From: Candidatus Ruminimicrobiellum bubulum
GTDB lineage: Bacteria > Elusimicrobiota > Endomicrobiia > Endomicrobiales > Endomicrobiaceae
Direction: 5' to 3'
DNA: 64,000 nt
Assembly (NCBI GenBank): GCA_017651625.1
Contig: JAGCCP010000043.1
Location: forward strand, 34,917 to 98,916
The notes under the pieces were generated by a model, which was not told where the DNA came from, ran no database searches, and was given only the letters and a program-made list of their open reading frames with translations. The translations under genes were made by a program, and so were the position numbers. This document shows positions 55,721 through 64,000 of this stretch, piece after piece; position 1 is the first letter of the stretch, and every line of letters starts with the position of its first letter.

Positions 55721-57568
55721 TTATCCTAAAATACTCATTTCACATTTGCTGCAATCAAACTGTAATTTATATTTGTTTCCGAATTTGTCTTCCAAATACC
55801 ATGGCATTTTCGGAGTGTCTTTTCTGTTTTTTTTGCTGCAGTATCCTTGTTCATATCTTATACAATATCTTCCGTTCCATATTTTTTTATCTTTGATGTC
55901 CGTATTATGTTCTACGCTGTATTCGATATTTTTTACTCCGTGCTGTTTATAAAATTTTACGGCCCTTGCATTTACAACATTATCTAAGGATGTAATATCT
56001 TTTCTCGGGAAGGGGATAGTATTATTTTTTATTTTTCCTTTTTCTCTTGGTCTTGATTTTTCTCTTGTTGCTCTTAATTTTAAATACAAACTTTCACGAA
56101 TTTTCAACAAATCCTCTTCTTTTAAGTTAATATTTTTGGGTGCTTTTATATCGACAATTTGAAATTCGTATTCTTTATCTATGTTAAATTTTTTCAATAA
56201 AGTTTCTTTTGAAATTTTATAATTTAAATCTTTTTTGTAAGTTATAAAAGCTGTTATGTTGTCTTCGTCGGTTACGGTTAATTTATATTTTGTTTTACCG
56301 GTTTCCGATATTGTTAATTTCGTCGATAGATATCTGTAAGTAAATGCATTTTCTATTTCCGTTATAGCTTGTGCATTTACTATTCTGTATAATTTACAAT
56401 CTTTTATTTTTATATCCTTTCTATCGATATAATATTTATTGTTTTTTATATCAATAATATTTACTGTTTCACTTTTTGTATTTTCTTTAGAACATAAGAA
56501 TCTGTCGCCTACTGCCAACTTTGATTTTGTTGCTATCTCTAAAACATTTCCTCTTTGATTTTTTACTTTACCTATAAATGTTCCGTATACGCCTTTGGAG
56601 TTTAAGTTTTCCGATTTTCTTCCGTTAAAGAAATATTCCGTAAATCCTCTGTTAAATATTTTGTTTAAGTTCGGTTCAAAATCTACTACGGATGTTCCGC
56701 TTGAAAATCTTTTCCCGTATTTTTTATTCTTCTTTAAAACTTCGTTTGCCTTTATGTTGGCCAGTGCAACAATATTTTTTAGGTAACTAATTTCTCTTTG
56801 TCGGCCTTCTATTTTAAAAGATGTTATTCCGGCTTTAAATAACGGTTCTAATTTGTCTAACAAATTCAAGTAGTGTATATGTAACAAAGTATCGTTTTTA
56901 ACTATGTAGTTACCGTCGGCATCTAAAAGGTTATAATAGTTTGTACAGTTTGTGACACATGCTCCGTTATTGGAGGAAAAATATTGATAATTTAAAAGTT
57001 CTTTTTTAGCTTGAGTATTTTTTATCATTTGTGCATACTTAAAATAGCAGTTTCCGCTATATGCGACACACATTGTTCCGTGAATAAATGCTTCTAACGG
57101 AACATTTGTGTGTTTACCGATATATTGTATTTCTTTAAGAGAAAGTTCTCTCGGTAAAATTACTCTTTTTATACCTACTTTAGTCAAAAAATTTATTTTG
57201 TCTGCAGTTAAACATTTTGTGTTCACACTTGCAAAAAGAGGTATCGGAGGTAAATCCAACGTTAAAATTCCCATATCGGAAATAATAACGGCATCGGCAC
57301 CTATTTTATATAAATCAAAAATTGTTTCTCTTATGTACTTAAAATCTTTTTCCGTGTATATAGTGGAATTTAATGTTACATATACTCTTACCCAATATCT
57401 GTGAGCAAATTCAATTAACTTTTTTATATCTTCTACGGAATTTGAACATCTGTTTCTTAGACCGAACTTATCGCAAGCAATATAAACAGCATCAGCACCG
57501 CACTTTACTGCTTGTATTCCGTATTCCAAATTTTTTGCAGGAGCCAATACTTCAAAAGTTCTTAACAT
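55721..57568 (-). CDS. U32-family peptidase-like protein
   Basis: A 615-residue protein of the U32 family. The TIM-barrel-like N-terminal part has EVLAPAKNLEYGIQAVKCGADAVYIA, EAFIHGTMCVAYSGNCYF and SFKIEGRQREISYL. Cysteines in the barrel and in the C-terminal YCIRYEQGYCSKK and FDCSKCEMSI could bind an iron-sulfur cluster. Known U32 members act in RNA hydroxylation (RlhA, TrhP) and anaerobic ubiquinone synthesis (UbiU/V) rather than as proven peptidases. This copy is embedded between an acyl ligase and an ACP gene, so a role in that pathway is possible. An AGGAG ribosome-binding site is present. Confidence 0.9.
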   Translation of the reverse strand: MLRTFEVLAPAKNLEYGIQAVKCGADAVYIACDKFGLRNRCSNSVEDIKKLIEFAHRYWVRVYVTLNSTIYTEKDFKYIRETIFDLYKIGADAVIISDMGILTLDLPPIPLFASVNTKCLTADKINFLTKVGIKRVILPRELSLKEIQYIGKHTNVPLEAFIHGTMCVAYSGNCYFKYAQMIKNTQAKKELLNYQYFSSNNGACVTNCTNYYNLLDADGNYIVKNDTLLHIHYLNLLDKLEPLFKAGITSFKIEGRQREISYLKNIVALANIKANEVLKKNKKYGKRFSSGTSVVDFEPNLNKIFNRGFTEYFFNGRKSENLNSKGVYGTFIGKVKNQRGNVLEIATKSKLAVGDRFLCSKENTKSETVNIIDIKNNKYYIDRKDIKIKDCKLYRIVNAQAITEIENAFTYRYLSTKLTISETGKTKYKLTVTDEDNITAFITYKKDLNYKISKETLLKKFNIDKEYEFQIVDIKAPKNINLKEEDLLKIRESLYLKLRATREKSRPREKGKIKNNTIPFPRKDITSLDNVVNARAVKFYKQHGVKNIEYSVEHNTDIKDKKIWNGRYCIRYEQGYCSKKNRKDTPKMPWYLEDKFGNKYKLQFDCSKCEMSILG

Positions 57569-57576
57569 TTTATCTC

Positions 57577-59376
57577 CTATTTATACATGTTATCTATTAA
57601 ATTTTTGTATTTATCGTAAACTTTAGTTCGTATAACCGTATATTTCCTTGTCATTAATCCGTTTTCTATTGTAAACGGTTCATCTATAAAAATAACATCT
57701 TTTATTTGTTCTATCCATCTAAAAAATTTGTCTTTACCGATAAGGTTATTAATATCTATTATAACATCTTTTTTTAATAAGTCACTACATTTTTTATCGG
57801 TAATATCAACGTTTTCACTTTCTGCCCACTTTTTAACATATTCGTTATCTAAAACTATAGCTGCCGTTAAGTATGGTTTATCTTGTCCGAAAACAACTAT
57901 TTGTTGAACAAAATTTGATTCGGTGCAAATTTGTTCTATTTTAACACTGTCAATGTTTTCACCGTTATTAAGAACAATAATATTTTTATGTCTTCCTGCA
58001 AAATACAAAAATCCGTCTTCACTTATATACCCTAAATCGCCGGTTATAAGGTATCCTTGAGAATCGAACACTTTTTTTGTTTCTTCTTCGTTATTATAAT
58101 ATCCTTTCATCACTTGTTTTCCTTTAACTTTAATCATTCCTTTTTGATTAAATCCAAGTTTTTTGCCTGTTTCCAAATCGGATATTATAACGTCCATATT
58201 AGGATTTGTTTTACCTACGGAATAGGCTTTTTTATAATTTTGTGATGTGTATGCTGCACAAACACAAGATTCCGTAAGACCGTAAAATACCATTAGTTTA
58301 AGTCCCATGGCACTTATAACGTTTTCTATGTTTTTATCCGTAAATGCACCGAATGCAAACAGTAAACAGTTAGTATTTATAAATTTAGATACAATATTTT
58401 TTATAAAACAATTATAACCGATAAAGTTGAATATCGATAATATTGACGTCATTAATTTGATTAATATATTGTTACTGTATTTAAATTTTAGTTTGTAATA
58501 TTTAACGGACAAATAAAAGGCAATATTGTTTAGAGTTTGAAAAAATTTAGAAATTTTTAAAACTTCTTTTTTGTATTGTTCTATAACCATATTTAATATT
58601 TTTGGAACACATATCAGGTATTCCGGTTTGTATTTTTGAACTGTTTTTAAATATTTTGTGTAGTTGGTATAAATTATGGTGTTACCGTTTAATAAAAGTG
58701 CCCATTCGGTAAGTCTTGGTGCAATATGCGAACAAGACAGAATATCTACACAAGTTTTCTTTTTGGTGTTGCCCAAAGATGACAGATGATCGTAACAAGA
58801 TAAAAGTAAATTTTGGTGTGTGAACATTGCACCTTTAGATTTACCGCTTGTTCCCGAAGAAAACATTATAGAAGCTAAATCATCGGACAAATATTCTTTT
58901 TTTTGTTTTGGCCCAAAATTAACGGTTTTAATTTCTTCCTGTAGATTATGTACCTGTTTATTATTTTTATATATTGTTATATCGGATGTACCTGTATAAA
59001 AAATATGAATAGAAACTTTTTCTTTTGTTAAATCCGATAACACTTTTATGTTGTCCGTAAACAAAACTTCTGGTTGCATGGTTTCAATAAGATGTTTTAT
59101 TTCGGATATTCCCGACGTGGGATCAGCTAAAACAGATACAAAATTGTTTGTCATTATAGATTGGTCTATAACATGCCATAACGGGTGTGGATTTAAACAA
59201 AGTAAAATATTACAATTTTTTTTAAGATTTAAATTTTCAAGTATTTTTGAAATCTTGTTTATTGTTTCATAAAGTTCCGCAAAGGATAAACAATAACCGG
59301 TAGATTCATCTTTTAATGCAAGTCTTGAACCATACTCTTCAGATAATTGTTCCCAAGCTTCAACAATTGAATTCAT
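57577..59376 (-). CDS. AMP-forming acyl ligase (acyl-ACP/CoA synthetase)
   Basis: ANL-superfamily adenylating enzyme of 599 residues. The ATP-binding P-loop is FSSGTSGKSKGAMFTHQN (about 169-186), followed by VFYGLTESCVCAAY, LITGDLGYISEDGFLYFAGR, and the C-terminal NGENIDSVKIEQ hinge. Length and motifs resemble long-chain acyl synthetases more than DltA. It is in an operon with an ACP, so it may load that ACP. The carboxylic acid is unknown. It lies 8 nt upstream of the U32 gene. Confidence 0.88.
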   Translation of the reverse strand: MNSIVEAWEQLSEEYGSRLALKDESTGYCLSFAELYETINKISKILENLNLKKNCNILLCLNPHPLWHVIDQSIMTNNFVSVLADPTSGISEIKHLIETMQPEVLFTDNIKVLSDLTKEKVSIHIFYTGTSDITIYKNNKQVHNLQEEIKTVNFGPKQKKEYLSDDLASIMFSSGTSGKSKGAMFTHQNLLLSCYDHLSSLGNTKKKTCVDILSCSHIAPRLTEWALLLNGNTIIYTNYTKYLKTVQKYKPEYLICVPKILNMVIEQYKKEVLKISKFFQTLNNIAFYLSVKYYKLKFKYSNNILIKLMTSILSIFNFIGYNCFIKNIVSKFINTNCLLFAFGAFTDKNIENVISAMGLKLMVFYGLTESCVCAAYTSQNYKKAYSVGKTNPNMDVIISDLETGKKLGFNQKGMIKVKGKQVMKGYYNNEEETKKVFDSQGYLITGDLGYISEDGFLYFAGRHKNIIVLNNGENIDSVKIEQICTESNFVQQIVVFGQDKPYLTAAIVLDNEYVKKWAESENVDITDKKCSDLLKKDVIIDINNLIGKDKFFRWIEQIKDVIFIDEPFTIENGLMTRKYTVIRTKVYDKYKNLIDNMYK

Positions 59377-59389
59377 TCGAAATCCTTAT

Positions 59390-60448
59390 TTAAAGTGAAA
59401 TATCTACATCAAAAGTTTCTTTTACGTCCTTAACATATGCTTCTGCCGCATCGTTCCAAAAGGCATATTTCGGGTTGTTTCTTTTATCTTTCAGGTTAAA
59501 ATTTTTTACAAGAATATCGGAAACATAACTTGTGAATTTCTGTGAACCCCAAAAATTTAAGTGATCTTCATCAAAACTATCTCCGCCTTTTAATTTTAAA
59601 TCTCTAACGGTACGATATTGGTTAGCATGTATAAAATTGATTCTTCTGCTATTGAGATAAGAAAAAAATGGGTTATATCTGTTTTTTACGCCTACGGTAA
59701 TATAAGGTTTTGTAAATGCTATAGCGGCAGGTACGCTTATAAACATCGTAGGTATATCCAAAGTACTGCAAAAATCAATTAATTCTTTGATATACTCTTG
59801 GGGAACAGATTTTTCGGTTTCATATAGTTTTATTTTTTTTGAGTGTATGAAAGATAAAGAATTGTTTTGCTTAAAGTAGGCTGTTCTAAAATAGGCTAAA
59901 CTAAGACTACTTGTTTCCATATCATTGAGAGCTATTGAACGAATAGCTGTTATCGGAAAAACTGAATAAATGAAAGTTTTCGGGTTCAAGCTATAATATT
60001 TTGTTAACCTTTGTAACATGGACAATTTGTTAAGAGAAAAAGGAATTTTAGGGAAAATATGGTAAAAGAAAAACTTTTGACTTTTATCATTGCCTAGGTT
60101 ATCGAACAACAACGAATCCACATTAATTAAAATTACTTTAGGTTTTTGAGTTTTTAAAACTTCAATTATTAAATTTTTGATTATCGGAGCAGGCAAAAAA
60201 GAAAATGAATAATTTAACGAAGTTATACCATACTCGCTCCAAGCTACAAACGAATTCCATCCCGTTTCCGATGTTGATGGACCCACAACAAGAACATCGA
60301 TGGTATTAGGTTCTATATTATAAATAGTTTTTAACAGGCCGGCTTCATAATAATGAGTGTTTTTATATATTAATTTCGATACAAGTAGGGCAATAACAAG
60401 AGTAATAATTATAAATAATATATAGTTTATAACAATTTTTAATTTCAC
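59390..60448 (-). CDS. SGNH-type membrane-anchored protein (DltD/AlgJ-like), pair 2
   Basis: A 352-residue protein with an N-terminal transmembrane helix (about 5-27) and an SGNH-hydrolase-like domain. The serine block is VVGPSTSETGW near residue 54, and the Asp/His block DEDHLNFWGSQ lies near residue 310. DltD and AlgJ share this design. The start codon is GTG, supported by AAAGGAAC 5 nt upstream. It lies between the MBOAT and acyl-ligase genes and probably completes transfer of the acyl group on the outer face of the inner membrane. Confidence 0.8.
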   Translation of the reverse strand: MKLKIVINYILFIIITLVIALLVSKLIYKNTHYYEAGLLKTIYNIEPNTIDVLVVGPSTSETGWNSFVAWSEYGITSLNYSFSFLPAPIIKNLIIEVLKTQKPKVILINVDSLLFDNLGNDKSQKFFFYHIFPKIPFSLNKLSMLQRLTKYYSLNPKTFIYSVFPITAIRSIALNDMETSSLSLAYFRTAYFKQNNSLSFIHSKKIKLYETEKSVPQEYIKELIDFCSTLDIPTMFISVPAAIAFTKPYITVGVKNRYNPFFSYLNSRRINFIHANQYRTVRDLKLKGGDSFDEDHLNFWGSQKFTSYVSDILVKNFNLKDKRNNPKYAFWNDAAEAYVKDVKETFDVDISL

Positions 60449-60459
60449 AAAAAGTTCCT

Positions 60460-61968
60460 TTAAAATCTAAAATATACAAAATCCATGGGATTATAATTCG
60501 GACCATATAATCCGAACCAAAAAATTATTGCAAGTAAAACTGTTATTGCGCACCAATGAAAAATAACGGGTAACTTATTCGTATAAAAATTTTCGATACT
60601 TATTTTGTTTTCCTTAATTATATCCACAACCAAAATTAAAATAAATCCGACTAATATTATGTACAAATCTTTCGGTTCGGCAATCTTAATACTAAAATCA
60701 AATTTAAGTTCGAAGATACTTTTGAATATTATCATGAAACCTTTTGTCAGTGTTTGAGATACAAAGAATATCCAACAGAAACATAAAAGAATGTATACAC
60801 CTATCATTTGAAAAATTCTGTAAATCAAATTTTTCTGAAGATTTTTATACTTTTTGTATAGTTTTTTTGTGTAATCGTGAATAATATCGGTAAATATTAA
60901 GTACATGCATGGTAAAAAACAGTTACCGAACATTGCTTTTGAGTCTGCGCCGTGCCAGAAACCGGCAAAAAGCCAAACGACAATATAAGATATAAAAATC
61001 GGAATATGATTGCTATTGAACTTTGAAGATTTTTCCAATCTCTTTTTTAATACTGTAATAGGTTTGCTTCTAAGAACAGGATAAAAAATATAATCTCTGT
61101 AGAAAGTGAAAATCGTTACATGCCATCTTTGCCAATACTGGTGGAAACTCGTTGAGAAGAATGGGTTACGAAAGTTTTCCGGAAGCCTTATTCCCAAACA
61201 TTCCGATATACCGATTACTATATCCATAGCCGCGGAAAAGTCCGCATAGAATTGGACACCGAACAGAACAATTCCCAATACAAGATAACAGCTCGGATAT
61301 GCTATATAGTTTCCGAATATAGAATTTACAATAAGTGCGATTCTGTCGGCAATAACGATTTTTTTTGCTATTCCCCACAAAATTCTTATAATTCCGTACT
61401 GTATACATGAAAATTCTATGGGTTTTGTTGAAAACAACTGTTCTTTGGTATCGGAATGCCTTACAATAGGACCCATCAAAATCTGGGGGAAATATATAGA
61501 GAATAAAAGATATTTAAAGAAATTCTTTTCAAAAGTTGTAACTTTTCTGTAAACATCCGTAACATAAGCTATGAGAATTAGAGTGTAATATGAAATACCA
61601 ACCGGAATAATTATAGTGTTAACGAATTTTTTAGGGATATTGAAAAATTTACTTATAAAAACATTGAACGGAACAATAACATTTGTGAACTTAAAAAGAA
61701 GCAGTCCGAAAAACAGTGCGGCTATCGTTATTACAAGAATTTCTATTTTGGCTCTTTCCGTGGTGGCTTTGTTTATATAGTAGGCTCCTAAATAGGATAT
61801 TAAAACAAAAATTAGAGTATAAACAAAACACAACGGGCCTGAAACAGCGAATAAAAAAACTAAACTTACGATTAATAAAAAAATCCAACGGATTTTAGCT
61901 GAAATTAGATGATATATAATAAATGAAATTGCAAAAAATAAAAGAAGTGTCTGCCAAGCAGATGTCAT
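60460..61968 (-). CDS. MBOAT O-acyltransferase (DltB/AlgI-like), pair 2
   Basis: Polytopic acyltransferase of 502 residues. Family signatures are GISYYTLILIAYVTDVYRK, GPIVRHSD, FYADFSAAMDIVIGIS, YWQRWHVTIFTFYRDYIFYP, and the catalytic histidine in FAGFWHGADSKAMFG. It is the first gene of the five-gene operon with SGNH, acyl ligase, U32 and ACP genes, the arrangement expected of a DltB-type channel enzyme using ACP-bound acyl donors. An AAGGA ribosome-binding site is present. It is a distant relative of the MBOAT at 45656-47098. Confidence 0.92.
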   Translation of the reverse strand: MTSAWQTLLLFFAISFIIYHLISAKIRWIFLLIVSLVFLFAVSGPLCFVYTLIFVLISYLGAYYINKATTERAKIEILVITIAALFFGLLLFKFTNVIVPFNVFISKFFNIPKKFVNTIIIPVGISYYTLILIAYVTDVYRKVTTFEKNFFKYLLFSIYFPQILMGPIVRHSDTKEQLFSTKPIEFSCIQYGIIRILWGIAKKIVIADRIALIVNSIFGNYIAYPSCYLVLGIVLFGVQFYADFSAAMDIVIGISECLGIRLPENFRNPFFSTSFHQYWQRWHVTIFTFYRDYIFYPVLRSKPITVLKKRLEKSSKFNSNHIPIFISYIVVWLFAGFWHGADSKAMFGNCFLPCMYLIFTDIIHDYTKKLYKKYKNLQKNLIYRIFQMIGVYILLCFCWIFFVSQTLTKGFMIIFKSIFELKFDFSIKIAEPKDLYIILVGFILILVVDIIKENKISIENFYTNKLPVIFHWCAITVLLAIIFWFGLYGPNYNPMDFVYFRF

Positions 61969-62058
61969 AAAAATTTGTCCTTATAACATAACTATTTTTA
62001 CATGCGACTATTATACATTAAAAGGGGGTTTTTGTAAAATTGAAAAAATTAGCGAAAA

Positions 62059-62556
62059 CTACTTTTTCTTTTTTGTTGATTTTTTTAATTTTTTCGATTT
62101 GGCTGAAAGTTCTTTTATTAACGGAACTTCACCGCAATCCGGAAACAAATGACAATTTATACATTCGCTCCAAATTTTTTGAGGTAAAATTTCTCTGGAT
62201 ATTACTTCGTAACCCATTTTTTGGAAAAATGCAGGTTTGAAACTTAATGCAAATGTTGCATATATGCCTAAACCTAAAGCATTTTGTTCAAGTGTTTTTA
62301 CTATTTTTGTACCGATACCTTGTCTTGCATAAGTTTTCTCTACTGCAAGTGCTTTTACTTCGGCAAGATCATCCCAACTTACATGCAATGCACCGCAACC
62401 TATAATTTTGCCTTTAATTTCGGCAACAACATATTCTTGTATATTTTCATATATAGAATTAAGAGATCTATGCAACATTTCTTTGTTGTCTGCATAGAAC
62501 TCTATTATTCTGTGCATTTGTTTAACGTCTTGAACTTTTGCTGGTCTGATTTTCAT
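62059..62556 (-). CDS. GNAT acetyltransferase, ArgA-like short form
   Basis: A 165-residue acetyltransferase resembling stand-alone N-acetylglutamate synthases. It opens IRPAKVQDVKQMHRIIEFYA, with GCGALHVSWDDLAEVKALAV, the CoA loop YARQGIGTKIVKTLE and KMGYEVISREILPQKIW. WSECINCHLFPDCGEVPLIK is typical of the short ArgA family. It would acetylate glutamate in arginine synthesis. The lysine-rich tail is unusual. AAGGA precedes the ATG. Confidence 0.82.
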   Translation of the reverse strand: MKIRPAKVQDVKQMHRIIEFYADNKEMLHRSLNSIYENIQEYVVAEIKGKIIGCGALHVSWDDLAEVKALAVEKTYARQGIGTKIVKTLEQNALGLGIYATFALSFKPAFFQKMGYEVISREILPQKIWSECINCHLFPDCGEVPLIKELSAKSKKLKKSTKKKK

Positions 62557-62557
62557 A

Positions 62558-62690
62558 TAGTTCCTTATTTATGGTTTAATGACAACAATTTTTAACTATG
62601 AGATTCCACATCAAGTGCGAAATGACAAATTAGTCGTTGCCGTTTCCAATCCTCTAATCTTCTATTCTTCCAATCTTCTATTTTGTCCAA
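62558..62690. repeat. Remnant intergenic palindrome and dispersed repeat, copy 3
   Basis: Positions 62602-62624 hold a decayed palindrome (GATTCCACATCAAGTGCGAA, a class of intergenic repeat common in some genomes). A CT-rich block at 62648-62680 is close to the repeat at 10032-10053 and 12474-12495. It reaches into the stop codon of the gamma-subunit gene. Confidence 0.6.
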
Positions 62691-63217
62691 TTATATCCGG
62701 CATCAACCGCTTTAATGTTTAACGGAATAACTTTAGGCTTTGCAGCAAAAGCAGTTTCCAAAGCTTTTTTAACATGGTCTAAACTCGGTGCTTGTATTCT
62801 TTTTACCAAAGCACCTACGGCAACCATGTTAGCTGTTCTAATGTTGCCTACTTGTTTATCCGCAATTTCCGTTATAGGAATAAATGTTATTCTTTTGTCG
62901 TTATAATCTGCTTCATTTATTAATGAAGAGTTTGCAATAACTACCGCGTCTTCTTTCATTCTGGGCAAAAATTTGTCTAATGAAGGTTTGTTTAATGCTA
63001 TTAAAGCAGTGGGTGCAAATGCTACAGGAGATCCGATTTCTTCATCGGAAATTATAACTGTAGAGTTTGCGGTTCCGCCTCTCATTTCTGCTCCGTATGA
63101 AGGAAACCACGTAGTTTTTAAATCTTGTTCCAATGCCGACTGTGCAAGAAGAGTTCCTGCAAGTAAAACACCTTGTCCGCCAAAACCTGCTGAAATTATT
63201 TCTTCGTAAATTTTCAT
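62678..63217 (-). CDS. 2-oxoacid:ferredoxin oxidoreductase, gamma subunit
   Basis: A 179-residue subunit with the gamma-domain pattern AGFGGQGVLLAGTLLAQSAL, then TWFPSYGAEMRGGTANSTVII and KRIQAPSLDHVKKALETAFA. It holds the CoA-site part of a 2-oxoglutarate, branched-chain or pyruvate-type oxidoreductase. It follows the beta-subunit gene by 16 nt. The alpha subunit is expected just outside the window's right edge. Confidence 0.93.
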   Translation of the reverse strand: MKIYEEIISAGFGGQGVLLAGTLLAQSALEQDLKTTWFPSYGAEMRGGTANSTVIISDEEIGSPVAFAPTALIALNKPSLDKFLPRMKEDAVVIANSSLINEADYNDKRITFIPITEIADKQVGNIRTANMVAVGALVKRIQAPSLDHVKKALETAFAAKPKVIPLNIKAVDAGYNWTK

Positions 63218-63233
63218 TTTATTTCGTCCCGTC

Positions 63234-63974
63234 TTATTTTGTTTCGTCTTTTATTACACCTAAAGGGAAAGTTTTAAACATTTCTTCTTTTACCCACTTT
63301 GTCGCTTCCAAAGGAGTTTTACCCCAATCTACAGGACAATGTGATACAACTTCGATAAATGAATAACCTTTTCCTTCAACTTGATTTTGAAAAGCTTTTT
63401 TTATGGCTTTTCCTGCTTGTATTACATGAGGAGCATCACAAACAGATACTCTTTCAATATATTTTGTACCTTTTAAACCTGCTAACAATTCGCAAACATT
63501 TATAGGGTAACCTTCTCTTTGAGGATCTCTACCAAAAGGAGTAGTTTCGGTTACTTGTCCTAACAATGTTGTAGGTGCCATTTGTCCGCCGGTCATACCG
63601 TAATTTGCATTGTTTATAAATATTACGGTTATATTTTCACCTCTGTTTGCACAGTGAATGGTTTCTGCAGTTCCTATAGCTGCCAAATCACCGTCTCCTT
63701 GATAAGTGAAAACAATTTTGTCCGGATTTGTTCTTTTGATACCTGTTGCAACCGCAGGAGGTCTCCCGTGAGGAGCTTCCGTTGTATCAAAATTAAAATA
63801 ATTGTATGCAAATACCGCACAACCTACAGGTGCTACGGCAATTGTCCTTTCTCTAATTCCCAAATCATCTATAGCTTGTGCAACAAGTCTGTGCACGATA
63901 CCATGTCCGCATCCCGGACAATATGATAAAGGAAAATCTTTTAATGCTTTTGGTCTTGATAATATTTTTTCCAT
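63234..63974 (-). CDS. 2-oxoacid:ferredoxin oxidoreductase, beta subunit
   Basis: Thiamine-diphosphate subunit of 246 residues. CPGCGHGIVHRL opens the domain. GDGDLAAIGTAETIHCANR and FINNANYGMTGGQMAPTT form the TPP/Mg motif. PHGRPPAVATGIKR is typical of KorB/VorA proteins. It transfers electrons to ferredoxin in 2-oxoacid oxidation. Substrate (2-oxoglutarate versus branched-chain 2-oxoacids) is not decided by what is visible. GGA precedes the ATG, and the window ends 26 nt upstream. Confidence 0.94.
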   Translation of the reverse strand: MEKILSRPKALKDFPLSYCPGCGHGIVHRLVAQAIDDLGIRERTIAVAPVGCAVFAYNYFNFDTTEAPHGRPPAVATGIKRTNPDKIVFTYQGDGDLAAIGTAETIHCANRGENITVIFINNANYGMTGGQMAPTTLLGQVTETTPFGRDPQREGYPINVCELLAGLKGTKYIERVSVCDAPHVIQAGKAIKKAFQNQVEGKGYSFIEVVSHCPVDWGKTPLEATKWVKEEMFKTFPLGVIKDETK

Positions 63975-64000
63975 GTCTTTTTTCCTACATTAAACTTTTC

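Overview
The window reads as one contiguous piece of a low-GC (roughly 30 % GC by eye) bacterial chromosome around its replication origin. It carries dnaA, dnaN, a DciA-type protein, gyrB, gyrA, parA, parB and five identical parS palindromes. Evidence for a two-membrane cell: a predicted outer-membrane barrel, a lipoprotein peptidase, secreted proteins, and two MBOAT/SGNH cell-surface acylation pairs. The gene mix (indolepyruvate and other 2-oxoacid:ferredoxin oxidoreductases, PaaK, ETF, an origin-linked giant secreted protein of a type I associate with Elusimicrobiota and Omnitrophota) suggests an anaerobic fermenter, perhaps an Elusimicrobiota/Endomicrobium relative. That placement is inference from memory; no search was run.

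Layout. 0-14.2 kb: every gene is on the minus strand. These are pdxJ and glmM; a PIF1-like helicase; parB-parA; a membrane protein, two radical-SAM enzymes and a glycosyltransferase interleaved with parS sites; then a HAD phosphatase, an ACT-domain protein, PaaK, IorB and IorA. 14.35-32.3 kb: every gene is on the plus strand. These are a lipoprotein M23 peptidase, dnaA, dnaN, dciA, gyrB, gyrA and an 8.4-kb gene for a 2812-residue exported protein. The strand switch at 14.2-14.35 kb, the DnaA boxes at 15.68-15.78 kb and the parS cluster place oriC next to dnaA. recF is missing from its usual place.

32.3-41.4 kb: ccdA, nadA, a P-type cation ATPase, metW and metX (minus); then etfB, etfA and a secreted ankyrin protein (plus) behind an attenuator-like leader; then tRNA-Ser(GCT). 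41.5-53.6 kb: a secreted metallo-beta-lactamase-fold protein, then a long minus-strand run. It holds a nitroreductase / class-M sirtuin / zinc macrodomain / GNAT / TfoX-like group, an AlgI/AlgJ-like pair, a DUF3795 protein, a GNAT, an RNA m5U methyltransferase, an outer-membrane protein, an alkyltransferase, a metallophosphoesterase and a DUF4416 protein. 53.7-55.4 kb: lactate dehydrogenase and a SIMPL protein (plus).

55.4-62.0 kb: a five-gene minus-strand operon (MBOAT, SGNH, acyl-AMP ligase, U32 protein, acyl carrier protein) with the parts list of a Dlt-type surface acylation machine plus an unexpected U32 protein. 62.0-64.0 kb: an ArgA-like GNAT and the gamma and beta subunits of a 2-oxoacid:ferredoxin oxidoreductase.

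The best candidates for undescribed biology are the giant mosaic protein downstream of gyrA, the Dlt-like operon with its U32 member, the SirTM/Zn-macrodomain pair without a nearby lipoyl carrier, the etf attenuator-like leader, and a multi-hairpin purine-arm repeat between iorA and iorB that has relatives elsewhere in the window.
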